This document shows positions 9,828-18,383 of a DNA stretch of 64,000 nt, piece after piece. The notes under the pieces were generated by a model. That model ran no database searches, was not told the DNA's origin, and saw only the letters and a list, made by a program, of their open reading frames with translations. The stretch's first letter is position 1, and each line of letters begins with the position of its first letter. Location: assembly GCF_001618865.1 (NCBI RefSeq), contig NZ_CP015136.1:2577001-2641000 (forward strand), written 5' to 3'. Made by a program: the position numbers and the translations under genes. The DNA is from Luteitalea pratensis (lineage in GTDB: Bacteria; Acidobacteriota; Vicinamibacteria; Vicinamibacterales; Vicinamibacteraceae).

Positions 9828-10919
9828 GTGAGCTTCCTTCCGACCACTCCGCGCCTGCTGCTCGGTCCAGGACCGAGTCCCGTCCTGCCCCGTGTCCTCG
9901 AGGCGATGACCGCGCCGCAACGCAGCCACCTCGACCCCGACATGCTGGCGCTGCTGGACGACATCCGCCGGCGACTGCACGGACTGTTCAACGTCAGCGC
10001 CGAGGGCATCGCGCTTGCCGTGCCCGGCACCGGCTCGTCGGGGCTCGAGGCCGCCGTGGCCAACGTGGTCCAGGAGGGCGACGCAGTGCTCTGCGTAGTC
10101 ACCGGCTACTTCGGCGATCGGCTTGCCCAGGTCTGCCAGCGGTATGGCGCGAACGTGACACGGCTGGCCGGCGAGTGGGGAAGGGCCATCGATCCGGAGG
10201 CGGTGCGGACGGCGCTGCAGCATGCGTCGTTCAAGGCTGTGACGATCGTCCATGCGGAAACGTCCACCGGCGTACTCCAGCCCGTGCAGGCCGTGGCGGC
10301 CCTTGCCCGCGAGCACGGCCCGCGGATCATCGTCGACGCGGTCACCTCACTTGGCGCGCACCCGGTCGACGTCGACGGCTGGGGGCTCGACGTCGTCTAC
10401 AGTTGCAGCCAGAAGGGCCTCGGGGCGCCGTCAGGCTTTGCACCCATTGCGTTCAATGCCGCTAGCCGCGCGGCTGCCCGGAGCCGCAGCTTCTACCTGG
10501 ACCTGCCGCTGCTCGAGGGCTACTGGATCAAGCGCGGGTACCACCACACCATCTCGACGCCGCTGGTCTACGCGCTGTACGAGGCGTTGTGCGTCATCGA
10601 TGAAGAGACGATGGAGGCGCGCTCGGCGCGGCATGCCCGCGTGCACGGCGAGTTCGTGGCAGAGTTGGCGGAGATGGGCCTGTCGTTGCTGCCACCCGAG
10701 GGCGAGCGGCTGTGGACGCTCAACACCGTTCGCATCCCCGAGCGGGTCACCGACGAAGCGAAGGTCCGCATCGCCTTGCGCGACACGCACGGCATCGAGA
10801 TCGGCGCCGGCCTCGGCCCCCTGGCCGGCAAGATCTGGCGCGTCGGCCTGATGGGCGCAGGCGCGACGAGCGAAAACGTCGCGACCCTTCTCTCGGCCCT
10901 CAAACAAGAGATCGGATAA
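9828..10919 (+). CDS. Class V aminotransferase, alanine/serine-glyoxylate type
   Basis: 363 residues, PLP-dependent fold type I. Visible landmarks are LLLGPGPSPVLPRVLEAM at the N-terminus, GTGSSGLEAAVANVV, DAVTSLGAHPVDVDGWGLD and SCSQKGLGAPSG, in which the lysine forms the PLP aldimine. This is the AGXT/serine-glyoxylate aminotransferase pattern. It would convert glyoxylate to glycine using alanine or serine, taking the product of the nearby glycolate oxidase. A soluble hydrogenase small-subunit label is often attached to the same family, but the motif set is that of AGXT. GTG 9828 is chosen because upstream codons lie in repeats. Confidence 0.88.
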   Translation: MSFLPTTPRLLLGPGPSPVLPRVLEAMTAPQRSHLDPDMLALLDDIRRRLHGLFNVSAEGIALAVPGTGSSGLEAAVANVVQEGDAVLCVVTGYFGDRLAQVCQRYGANVTRLAGEWGRAIDPEAVRTALQHASFKAVTIVHAETSTGVLQPVQAVAALAREHGPRIIVDAVTSLGAHPVDVDGWGLDVVYSCSQKGLGAPSGFAPIAFNAASRAAARSRSFYLDLPLLEGYWIKRGYHHTISTPLVYALYEALCVIDEETMEARSARHARVHGEFVAELAEMGLSLLPPEGERLWTLNTVRIPERVTDEAKVRIALRDTHGIEIGAGLGPLAGKIWRVGLMGAGATSENVATLLSALKQEIG

Positions 10920-11077
10920 GCGGTGACCGTCGACCTGAAGGTCGACGGCTACGACTCGCTCACAAAGCGCCAAGATGTAGGCGTCGAGCTTGCTCGACGC
11001 ATGGTGTCGCTTGGGCGGTGACCGTCGACCAAGGTCGACGGCTACACAGAGTGCAATTCCGTCCTCATTCCTCCTTC
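10920..11077. repeat. Three palindromes and a heptamer array
   Basis: Palindromes lie at 10927-10948 (CCGTCGACC/GGTCGACGG, loop TGAA), 10981-11000 (GCGTCGAGC/GCTCGACGC, loop TT) and 11022-11041 (CCGTCGACC/GGTCGACGG, loop AA). A pyrimidine array of about ten 7-bp units (two of them 8 bp) starts at 11057 and runs into the next gene to 11128. No gene or clear terminator is seen. Confidence 0.85.
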
Positions 11078-12352
11078 CTACCTCACTCCTCCGTCCTCGT
11101 CTCCTCCGTCCTCGTCCGCTCCGTCCTCGTGCGGGCCCATGTAGCGAAGCGTGACGAGCGGTTCCGTGCGTGACGTGTTCGTGAACGTCACGCCCCGCCG
11201 TGCGCCCGCCTCATTGCAGAACCATTCGTCGTCGGTCAGGTCGCCGAACCTGATCAGCGTCGGGCTGGCGAGCGGCTCGCCGTTGATGGTGCCCGTCCCC
11301 TGCACGCACACGAGCCCCCAGGCGCCGTCGTCCTGGATCGTGCAGGTGGCGCCGGGCTCGATGGTGAGTTCCTTCGCGGAGAACAGCCTGGCGCCGGCGA
11401 TGCGCCCGTAGACCACCCACCGGTCGACGAAGCCGCTGCCGGCCGACGCCTCGCGCGGGCGGAGCAGGTGCGACTCCCTGAACGTGGGATCGAGGTTGGC
11501 CTCCCAGTCCAGCTGATCGACCAGGTAGTCCAGATCGTGGTGGTGCGCAGGCGGCACGTCCTGCACCAGCAGGTCCCATGGGATCGCCTGGCCATCGACG
11601 ACCGACTGATACATTGCGAGCACGTCGGAAGCCCACTGCGGTTCGTAGGTGCACAGCGAGCCGGGCGCGTGCAGCATGCGCGGCGGGATCAGCCAGCCCG
11701 TGCCCACTTCGAGCCGCGAGGCCTGGGCGAGGTCGAGGATGCCGTTGTCGCCGGTGTGCCACCGCTCGAGGCAGCGCCGGAGATCCGCCCTGGTGGTGCC
11801 CGGCGCGAGGCCGAAGAAGGTGAACGGAAAGTCGTTGGCGCGGGCATTCATCTGCGGCGGGAAGTAGTAGCCCTCGGGCTTCGCCTCGCGACCGACCAGC
11901 GCTGCTTGAGCGGCGTCCTGGTGCATATGGTGGGGAATGGGGCCGCGATTGTCGAAGAACTTCGCGAACACGGGCCATCGCCGGTACCGCGCCCAGCTGG
12001 TCTCGCCAATCAGGCTCGCACCGCACGCTGCCACCGCATCGCGCATTGTCACGCGTTCGCGTTCGACGACGATGTAGGAGAGGCCCTCGTCGGGCACCCG
12101 GCCGGCATTGGCGGCTTCGATCGTGGAAGCGAACCAGCGTTCGTCGATGCCACCACGGTCGAGTCCGAACGCATACAGATCGTCGGGATGCAGCTTCAGC
12201 CGTCGTCCGGGTTGCACGAAGGCGCGCGGCACCCAACACGGCGCCAGCCGCAGCAGCCCCTGGGTGCGCGCGAGTTCACGCTCGACGAGCGGACCGACGT
12301 CAGCCGTGCGCGTGGCGAGGTGACGCGTGCTGGTCGGCGCGGCGTCGGACAT
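11078..12352 (-). CDS. Cupin-type phosphomannose-isomerase-like sugar isomerase
   Basis: 424 residues resembling class I mannose-6-phosphate isomerases. Visible are HHMHQDAAQ near residue 140 (metal-ligand region), KPEGYYFPPQMN, FTFFGLAPGTTRADLRRCLE and GTGWLIPPRMLHAPGS, then a C-terminal cupin with PGATCTIQDDGAWGL. It probably isomerises a sugar or sugar phosphate; the substrate is not evident. The last ~16 residues (GADEDGGDEDGGVR) are encoded by a heptamer array that continues past the stop, so the gene end appears to have been overrun by repeat expansion. The start has CATACT 7 nt upstream on the minus strand and no Shine-Dalgarno. Confidence 0.7.
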   Translation of the reverse strand: MSDAAPTSTRHLATRTADVGPLVERELARTQGLLRLAPCWVPRAFVQPGRRLKLHPDDLYAFGLDRGGIDERWFASTIEAANAGRVPDEGLSYIVVERERVTMRDAVAACGASLIGETSWARYRRWPVFAKFFDNRGPIPHHMHQDAAQAALVGREAKPEGYYFPPQMNARANDFPFTFFGLAPGTTRADLRRCLERWHTGDNGILDLAQASRLEVGTGWLIPPRMLHAPGSLCTYEPQWASDVLAMYQSVVDGQAIPWDLLVQDVPPAHHHDLDYLVDQLDWEANLDPTFRESHLLRPREASAGSGFVDRWVVYGRIAGARLFSAKELTIEPGATCTIQDDGAWGLVCVQGTGTINGEPLASPTLIRFGDLTDDEWFCNEAGARRGVTFTNTSRTEPLVTLRYMGPHEDGADEDGGDEDGGVR

Positions 12353-12359
12353 GCGCAGC

Positions 12360-12365
12360 AGTATG
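12360..12365 (-). promoter_or_regulatory. Probable -10 box of the PMI-like gene
   Basis: CATACT on the minus strand, 7 nt before the ATG at 12352, in the spacing expected for a transcript that starts at the initiation codon. Confidence 0.45.
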
Positions 12366-12526
12366 CCCGTAACAGCACGCTGACAGGCGGCGTACCTGTC
12401 TCACAAAGGGCCAAACGCCGGATACGCCGCCGTGGCCTATGATGGGCGCGCATGGCGAGGGACGCTCCGCAGACGCGCCGCCTGGCGTCCTGCGTACGCT
12501 CCGCGCTTCAGCTGGAGGAACCAACA

Positions 12527-13587
12527 GTGAATCGTCGTGACTTCCTTTCGTCCTCGGCAGGCCTGGCCACCGGGCTTGGACTTGGCGCAGGCTCCCTCGC
12601 TGCCCAGGCACCAACCGGCGTGGCGCCACCTGCCCAACGCCGGCAGGAGCCCACGCCGCCAGTGTCGTCGCTCGACTTCAAGAGAAGCCGCACAAGGCTC
12701 TGATCGCGGAGCCGACCGAGGACGACCTCGTGCGCATGAAGGCGGCGGGTTTCGAGGGCGTCGAGGGCCGCGTCATCCCGGTGCCACAAGCCGCGAAGAT
12801 GCGCGAGGTCGCAGAGAAGCTCGGCATGCGGGTCCACTCGGTGCTCTACGGGTGGGCCGAGTTCAACAGTCCTGATGCGGCCGAGGTCAAGCGCACCTTC
12901 GACGAGAGCGCGGATGCGCTGCGGACGGCGCAGGCATTCGGCGCCGAAACCGTCCTGCTCGTGCCCTGTCGCATCAGCGGTGGCGGCAATCGCTCAGGTG
13001 CAATCTCGAAGAGCCCCGTGCTTCGCATGCCGCGACCCTGGGAGTTCCAGATCGAGTTCGACCCGGCCAATGGTCATCTCACCCGCGTTGTGTTCGGCGA
13101 CAACGCGCCGTACGCGGACTACATCGCAGCCCACAATCACGCCACCGACACCTCGCGCGAGTGGGTGAGCCGCCTGATCCCGATCGCGGAGAAGACCGGT
13201 GTCGTGATCGCGCTCGAGAACGTCAGCAACAACCTGTGGGTAACCCCTGCGACGTTCCGCCACTTCGTCGCCTCGTTCCGCAGCCCGTGGGTGAAGGCCT
13301 ACTACGACATCGGCAACCACGTGCGGTGTGCTCCACCGGAGCAGTGGATCCTCACGCTTGGCGAGCTCCTCGCGAAGGTGCACGTCAAGGACTACCTGCT
13401 GGATCCCGCCGATCCGGACGGGCGCGGCCGTTCCGTGAACATCCGCGAAGGCAGCGTGCGCTGGGCGGTGCTGCGCCAGGCGCTGGAATCGATCAAGTAC
13501 AACGGGTGGATGACCATCGAAAGCAACGGCGACATCCCGTTCGAGGAGCGGAACCGCCGGCTCGATCTGATTCTCGCCGGCACGTAG
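12527..13587 (+). pseudogene. Sugar phosphate isomerase/epimerase (TIM barrel), single-base frameshift
   Basis: The start is GTG 12527, 8 nt after a strong GGAGG. It opens a Tat signal (NRRDFLSSSAGLATG) ending near AAQ. The frame hits TGA at 12701, but from 12682 the -1 frame continues without a stop to 13587. It reads EKPHKALIAEPTEDDLVRMK and then a xylose-isomerase-like TIM barrel with VIALENVSNNLW, VKAYYDIGNHV, KVHVKDYLL and GWMTIESNG. Restoring one G at AAG-AG (12680-12684) gives a continuous protein of about 353 residues. It is either an inactivated gene or a sequence error. A TATGAT box at about 12437 suggests a ~75-nt leader. The following Gfo/Idh gene hints at sugar catabolism. Confidence 0.75.
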
Positions 13588-13716
13588 GTCGATCAACGTA
13601 ACGCCGAACGCCGAACGCCGAACGCCGAACATCCAGCACAGTGGTAGGGCCGGCTCTCCGACTTGTCCCACCGTAGCCTTGGCGAAGGTGGAGCACGGCC
13701 CACTCCGAGGCACCTC
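13588..13716. repeat. Heptamer array, hairpin element and RQGYGG-type repeat
   Basis: Four ACGCCGA units at 13601-13628 are followed by GGTAGGGCCGGCTCTCCGA at about 13642. A CCGTAGCCTTGGCGAAGGTGG element (about 13671-13691) also occurs, inverted, at 17441-17484 and in altered form inside the amidase gene near 36315. Confidence 0.8.
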
Positions 13717-15327
13717 ATGAGCACGCAAGACAATCGCGCCCACGACATCGCGACGCCGCACGGCGTGTCGCGACGCAACTTCATCGCCACGGCCGCCGGC
13801 GTCGGCGCAGCGGTCACGATCGTGCCGCGGCACGTGCTCGGCAGGGGCTTGCAGGCGCCCAGTGATCTGGTGAACGTGGCCGTCGTCGGCGTCAGCGGCA
13901 TGGGCGCCAGCAACACGCGCGCGGTGATGAGCCAGAACATCACGGCGCTGTGCGATGTGGACACGGCGCTGCTGGACGCGCGGCTCGCACGGTGGAGTGA
14001 GGAGGCCGCACCAGTTGGGGCGGCAGCAGCACGCGGCGGCGCCGGCCGCCAGGGGACGCCCGCGTGGCCCGCCTGGAAGGACTGGGGTACCACCCAGGCG
14101 CAGCAGGCGGCGAACGCGCGCTTCCCGGCCGACGATCCTGCCGCGAACCTCCAGAAGTTCGTCGGTGCCGCCTCGCGCATCCGCAAGTACCAGGACTACC
14201 GGGTGATGTTCGAGCAGCAGAAGGACATCGACGCGGTCATCATCGCCACCCCCGACCACATGCACGCGGTCATCGCCTCGGCGGCGATGGATCTCGGCAA
14301 GCACGTGTACGTGCAGAAGCCGATGGCGTGGTGCGTGTCGGAAGCGCGGCATCTCGCACGGCGCGCGGCCGAGACGAAGGTGCAGGCGCAGTGCGGCAAC
14401 CAGCGACACTCCGCCGACGAGAACCGGCGCGGCGTGGACTACATCACCTCCGGTGTGGTCGGCGACGTCACGCAGGTGCATGTGTGGACCAACCGCCCCA
14501 TCTGGCCGCAGGGCATCCCCCGTCCAACGGTGGCCACGCCCGCGGACACCCGTCGCGGCCTCATCAGCCAGCAGGCCGTCATGCAGGCGGGTGCCAGCAC
14601 GCTCGCGCCCACGACGGCGCCACCCTCGACACTCGCGTGGGATCTGTTCCTCGGCGTGGCACCGGTCGTGGAGTACAGCCCGATCTATCACCCGTTCAAC
14701 TGGCGCGGCTGGGTGGATTGGGGACAGGGCGCCCTCGGCGACATGGGCGCGCACCTGATCGACTTCCCGGTCTGGTCGCTCGATCTCGACCTGCCCACGG
14801 CCGTCGAGACCACGTCCACGCCCTTCAACGAGCTCACGTTCCCGTTGGCGACGATGACGCACTACGACTTCCCGGCCAAGGGACGCCGGCCGGCCGTACG
14901 CATGACGTGGTACGACGGCGGATTCATGCCGCCGACGCCGGAGGAACTCGACGGCGACGCCAGGCTGGTCACCTCGGGAGGCATTCTCTACATCGGCACG
15001 AAGGGCAAGCTGTTGTGCAACGAGGGCATGCCGCCGCGCTTGCTGCCGTCCACGCTGCACAATTCGACCGGCGCACCGAAGGAGACGCTCGCCCGCGTGC
15101 CGCACCAGGCCCACGAGATGAACTGGATTCGGTCGATCAAGGGGCAGGACACACTCTCGAGTCCGTTTTCCTACGCCGCGCACCTGCACGAGATCATGCT
15201 GCTCGGCCTCGTGTCGTTGCGGGCGAAGTCGAAGATTCACTACGACGCCGCGAACATGCGCGTGACCAACAACGCCAACGCCAACCAGTACCTTACACGC
15301 GAGTACAGGGACGGGTGGCGTTCTTGA
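13717..15327 (+). CDS. Gfo/Idh/MocA family oxidoreductase, Tat-exported
   Basis: 536 residues from ATG 13717. The N-terminus contains a twin-arginine signal (SRRNFIATAAGVGAAVTIVP, residues ~18-37). It is followed by a Rossmann NAD(P)-binding start VNVAVVGVSGMGASN, IDAVIIATPDHMHAVIA and HVYVQKPMAWCVSEARHLA, the family lysine-proline signature (here QKP). The C-terminal half is the alpha/beta substrate domain with LGDMGAHLIDFPVWSL. The insert between residues ~85 and 130 is longer than in cytoplasmic members. Secreted members of this family in Acidobacteriota and Planctomycetota usually act on sugars or glycosides. The TGA stop coincides with the first base of a heptamer array. Confidence 0.88.
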   Translation: MSTQDNRAHDIATPHGVSRRNFIATAAGVGAAVTIVPRHVLGRGLQAPSDLVNVAVVGVSGMGASNTRAVMSQNITALCDVDTALLDARLARWSEEAAPVGAAAARGGAGRQGTPAWPAWKDWGTTQAQQAANARFPADDPAANLQKFVGAASRIRKYQDYRVMFEQQKDIDAVIIATPDHMHAVIASAAMDLGKHVYVQKPMAWCVSEARHLARRAAETKVQAQCGNQRHSADENRRGVDYITSGVVGDVTQVHVWTNRPIWPQGIPRPTVATPADTRRGLISQQAVMQAGASTLAPTTAPPSTLAWDLFLGVAPVVEYSPIYHPFNWRGWVDWGQGALGDMGAHLIDFPVWSLDLDLPTAVETTSTPFNELTFPLATMTHYDFPAKGRRPAVRMTWYDGGFMPPTPEELDGDARLVTSGGILYIGTKGKLLCNEGMPPRLLPSTLHNSTGAPKETLARVPHQAHEMNWIRSIKGQDTLSSPFSYAAHLHEIMLLGLVSLRAKSKIHYDAANMRVTNNANANQYLTREYRDGWRS

Positions 15328-15561
15328 CGCTTAACGCCTAACGCCTAACGCCTAACGCCGAACGTTCAACGCCGAACGCCGCGCGTCGACCTGAAGGTCG
15401 ACGCCTACGAACCTTCGGCAGAGCCGTCGAGCGTTGGGAGCGGGTCCGGAACTGCAAGGTGGACAGGGGCAGCCGCGAGCTGCGAGGCGCGTGTCGAGCC
15501 CTCCGGGCCCCGTTGTAGGCGTCGACCTTCAGGTCGACGCTCGGTTTTCGGTGTTCAGCCT
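15327..15561. repeat. Heptamer array and two palindromes
   Basis: Eight 7-bp units run at 15327-15382 (ACGCTTA, ACGCCTA x3, ACGCCGA, ACGTTCA, ACGCCGA, ACGCCGC). Palindromes GCGTCGACC/GGTCGACGC lie at 15383-15404 (loop TGAA) and 15519-15540 (loop TTCA), in opposite orientation. No gene is seen between two convergent genes; the hairpins could terminate both. Confidence 0.85.
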
Positions 15562-16347
15562 TCAGCGTTGCCTGCGTATACCCGTGAACTCCGCCGGCGT
15601 CAGCGCGCGCCTGGTGAAGCGCGCGGAATGCACGGCGCCCTTGAAGTAGTCGACCAGCGTCACCCGCACGCCGACCGACGCGCGGCCCTTGCCCTGCGGC
15701 ACGAGGACGATGGGGAACGCCAACTGCTGCACGCCGTTGACGTAGTTGCTGTACGTGGTGCCGTCGTAGACGGCCGCCACGTGGTACCACTCGCCGACAG
15801 CGTGCAGGGCTTCCTTGTTGATGAGCGCCTTCTCGTTGCCGTTGCTGTACGCGAACGCGTCCAGGAACCAGCGGTCGCCGGCGACCCGAATCTCGAACAG
15901 CATCCGGTTGTCGCTGCCATCCTCCTGCAGGTGGAACCAGCGCTGCGCGCGTGCGCCACCATCGGGCCGGAAGATCGCCTCCCACGTGAAGGTCGCCGCG
16001 CCGGCCAAAGGATGCGCGCCGACCAGCAGCGCGTCGTCGACGCCGTCGAACTCGACCGCCTTGCCGGGCGGCGAGTCGATCACGCGCGGGCTGCCCAGCA
16101 CAGTGGTCGGATGCCCGCCAATCTGGTCGAGCCGATCAAAGGTCCAGGTCTCGGTCATGGGCGCGGGTTGACTGTCGGCTGAGAACGAAGGCCCAAGGCC
16201 GAGGGCCCAAGGCCGGCCACCGGCGCCGACCAGCATGCCGACCACGGCCGCCGCCACGCCGATGCCTGTGTGTAACCGCCGCCGCAGGCTCAAGACAGGC
16301 GGCCGCGTCGCGTGGACACTGTGGCGCTCAGACAGCTGGCAGGACAT
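15562..16347 (-). CDS. LamG/concanavalin-like domain protein, exported
   Basis: 261 residues. An N-terminal hydrophobic helix (LHTGIGVAAAVVGMLVGAGG, residues ~27-46) is a signal or anchor. The remainder is a LamG-like jelly roll: AVEFDGVDDALLVG, FTWEAIFRPDG, EWYHVAAVYDGTTYSNYVNGV and the closing FTRRALTPAEFTGI. Such domains bind polysaccharide or protein surfaces. The linker just after the hydrophobic helix (PWALGLGPS) is encoded by four heptamers (16189-16216) of the type otherwise found between genes. The gene overlaps the preceding oxidoreductase by 20 bp, so they are probably one operon. Confidence 0.75.
   Translation of the reverse strand: MSCQLSERHSVHATRPPVLSLRRRLHTGIGVAAAVVGMLVGAGGRPWALGLGPSFSADSQPAPMTETWTFDRLDQIGGHPTTVLGSPRVIDSPPGKAVEFDGVDDALLVGAHPLAGAATFTWEAIFRPDGGARAQRWFHLQEDGSDNRMLFEIRVAGDRWFLDAFAYSNGNEKALINKEALHAVGEWYHVAAVYDGTTYSNYVNGVQQLAFPIVLVPQGKGRASVGVRVTLVDYFKGAVHSARFTRRALTPAEFTGIRRQR
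16189..16216. repeat. Heptamer array inside a coding region
   Basis: On the plus strand AGGCCCA, AGGCCGA, GGGCCCA and AGGCCGG lie in register within the LamG gene. The same units occur in the array at 51266-51293. Confidence 0.75.
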
Positions 16348-17350
16348 CGGCCATCCGGATGGGACGCTTCTCGGCCAGCGACCGGAGCGTGGCGGCGATC
16401 ATCGCGGTGACGACGAGGCCATCGCGGCCGGTGCTCTCGGGCGCGACGCCCTGGCCGACACAGTCTACGAAATAGCGCAGCGGCTCGTACTGGTAGCCCC
16501 AGGCCTTGCCGTACCGCGTCACCGCGGTCGAGGAGAACGGCGTGTGGAACCGATCGGTGAACGCCCAGAGTGACGGCTCGTTCTTGACCTCGAGTCCGCC
16601 TCGATCGCCGTACACGGTGATGCGGTTGTCGACGACGTTGGTGAAACTGTCGGGGACGATCCACGACGTCTCGAACGTGGCGATCGCGCCGCCGTCGAAC
16701 TCGACGATCGCCTGGATCGTGTCCCAGCAGTTGATGCCGCGGCGCTCGAGCACGCCGCGCGTGCCCTTGGCGTAGACCTCCACCGGCTCGCGCTGGAAGA
16801 GCCAGCGGATCAGGTCCATCGTGTGCGGGAAGAGGAACCATTCAGGGCCGGACTGGCTGCCCCACGAGAGCATCGACGTCGGGACGTGGATCGTGTCGCT
16901 GAGGCGGGCGTACGCCATGACCGGAGCGCCGAGATCGCCACGCTCGACGTACGCCTTCGCGCCCATGTACAGGGGGTGCCAGCGTGCGTGGAAGTCGACC
17001 ATCAGCGATCGTCCTGCACGATCGGCGGCGTCCACCATCGCCTGTGCCTCGGCGACTGTCGTCGCGAGCGGCTTCTCGACCAGCACGTGCTTGCCCGCGG
17101 CGAGCATCGCGAGCACGGGGGCGGCATGCAGATGATCGGGCGTCGCCACCGTGACGGCATCGACGTCGCTCGCCGCGACGTCATCGACGCTCGTCGTCCA
17201 GGCGCAGCCGCACCGGTCGGCGAGGGCCTGCGCGCGCGCGGCGTCCTGATCGCAGATCACGGACAGCGTGCAGCCCGGATGATCCTTCAATGCCACCGCG
17301 TGGTTGCCACCCCACAGCCCGGCCCCCACGATTCCGACTCGCACCGCCAT
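16328..17350 (-). CDS. Gfo/Idh/MocA family oxidoreductase, cytoplasmic
   Basis: 340 residues from ATG 17350, preceded by GGAGG at 8 nt spacing, which decides the start over an in-frame ATG at 17368. It has the Rossmann motif VGIVGAGLWGGNHA (residues 4-17), VDAVTVATPDHLHAAP, the conserved HVLVEKPLATTVAEA with the EKP lysine and DFHARWHPLY in the substrate domain. The probable reaction is NAD(P)-dependent oxidation of a sugar or polyol; the substrate cannot be told from sequence. It precedes the overlapping LamG gene. Unlike the 13717 paralogue it has no export signal. Confidence 0.9.
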   Translation of the reverse strand: MAVRVGIVGAGLWGGNHAVALKDHPGCTLSVICDQDAARAQALADRCGCAWTTSVDDVAASDVDAVTVATPDHLHAAPVLAMLAAGKHVLVEKPLATTVAEAQAMVDAADRAGRSLMVDFHARWHPLYMGAKAYVERGDLGAPVMAYARLSDTIHVPTSMLSWGSQSGPEWFLFPHTMDLIRWLFQREPVEVYAKGTRGVLERRGINCWDTIQAIVEFDGGAIATFETSWIVPDSFTNVVDNRITVYGDRGGLEVKNEPSLWAFTDRFHTPFSSTAVTRYGKAWGYQYEPLRYFVDCVGQGVAPESTGRDGLVVTAMIAATLRSLAEKRPIRMADVLPAV

Positions 17351-17550
17351 CCGTTGAACCTCCGACACGAGGGACGAGGCCGCCCGCGTGAGGCACGCAG
17401 TCTATCCGACGGTCACGTGTCGATGGGAATGGGCCGCGCTCCACCTCCGCCAAGGCTTCGGTGAGACAAGTCGGCGAGCCGGTGCAAGCGGGATTGGGCC
17501 GGGCTCGGAGAGCCGGCCCTACCGTCGAGGCGCGACCCTACCGTCGGAGA
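17351..17550. repeat. Dispersed repeats upstream of the oxidoreductase
   Basis: An inverted copy of the CCGTAGCCTTGGCGAAGGTGG element at about 17441-17484 is followed by a hairpin element at 17497-17523 (CCGGGCTC-GGA-GAGCCGG core, ending CCCTACC). No gene is seen. Confidence 0.75.
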
Positions 17551-18381
17551 TCACGCGCGGCGACGCGTGGCCGACGCTGCGCGCGTTGGTTCCACCTCGC
17601 GTGGGGCCAGCGCGGCGGCGACCTGCCAGGCGGGCTCGCCCGACTGCAGCGCCAGGACCGACTCGCGGACCGAGACCACGTCGCCGACGACGATCGTCGC
17701 GGGCGGACGGACGTCCTTCGTGCGCGCGAGGATGTTGCCGAGCGTCCCGATGGTCACGCGCTGCCCGTCCAAGGTGCCGCGCTCGATCACGGCGATGGGC
17801 GTGTCGACGCGACGCCCATGCGCAGTCAGCCTGGCGACGATGATGGGGAGCCGCTCGACGCCCATCAGGAACACCGCCGTCGGGATGCGCGCCGCCACGT
17901 GCCAGTCGACGGCGGGCCCGGCCGCGTCGTCGGCCTCGTGTGCGGCGAAGACGGCAAAGGCGGCCGAAATGCCGCGGTGGGTCACGGGAATGCCCGCGGT
18001 GCCGGGGACGCCAATCGACGACGTGACGCCCGGCACGACTTCGAATGCGACCCCCGCTTCGGCGAGCGCGAGCATTTCCTCACCACCGCGGCCGAAGACG
18101 AACGGGTCACCGCCTTTGAGCCGCACGACGACGCGGCCGGCGCGCGCGTGGCGGACCATCAGGTCGTGGATGCTCTCCTGGCGATCGTCGCCGGGCGCAC
18201 CGGGTGCGCGGCCGCAGTAGATGCGCTCGGCGTCGCCGGGGGCATGCTCCAGCAGCGCGGGGTGCGTGAGCCGGTCATAGAGCACCACGTCGGCGCGCCG
18301 CAGCGCCTCGACGCCGCGCAGGGTGATCAGGTCCGGGGCCCCGGGCCCTGCACCGACGAGAACGACCTTGCCTTCACTCAC
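17551..18381 (-). CDS. cobA: Uroporphyrinogen-III C-methyltransferase
   Basis: 276 residues from GTG 18381, 2 bp after the preceding stop. SUMT signatures are complete: [18 protein letters not shown] (residues 6-23), [35 protein letters not shown] and [16 protein letters not shown]. It transfers two methyl groups from S-adenosylmethionine to uroporphyrinogen III, giving precorrin-2. With the precorrin-2 dehydrogenase/ferrochelatase encoded just upstream it supplies sirohaem to CysI in the same operon. The tail after residue 250 is low-complexity. It is the last gene of the nine-gene sulfur operon. Confidence 0.95.
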   Translation of the reverse strand: MSEGKVVLVGAGPGAPDLITLRGVEALRRADVVLYDRLTHPALLEHAPGDAERIYCGRAPGAPGDDRQESIHDLMVRHARAGRVVVRLKGGDPFVFGRGGEEMLALAEAGVAFEVVPGVTSSIGVPGTAGIPVTHRGISAAFAVFAAHEADDAAGPAVDWHVAARIPTAVFLMGVERLPIIVARLTAHGRRVDTPIAVIERGTLDGQRVTIGTLGNILARTKDVRPPATIVVGDVVSVRESVLALQSGEPAWQVAAALAPREVEPTRAASATRRRA

Positions 18382-18383
18382 GA

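Noticed and set aside
12676-12690. Programmed -1 frameshifting in the sugar isomerase gene
   Set aside because: No slippery heptamer is present at AAGAGAAG, and a single missing base explains the data more simply.
12452-12703. The TGA at 12701 as a second selenocysteine codon
   Set aside because: The homologous sequence continues in a different frame before the TGA, so this is a frameshift and not recoding. No cysteine is expected at that place.
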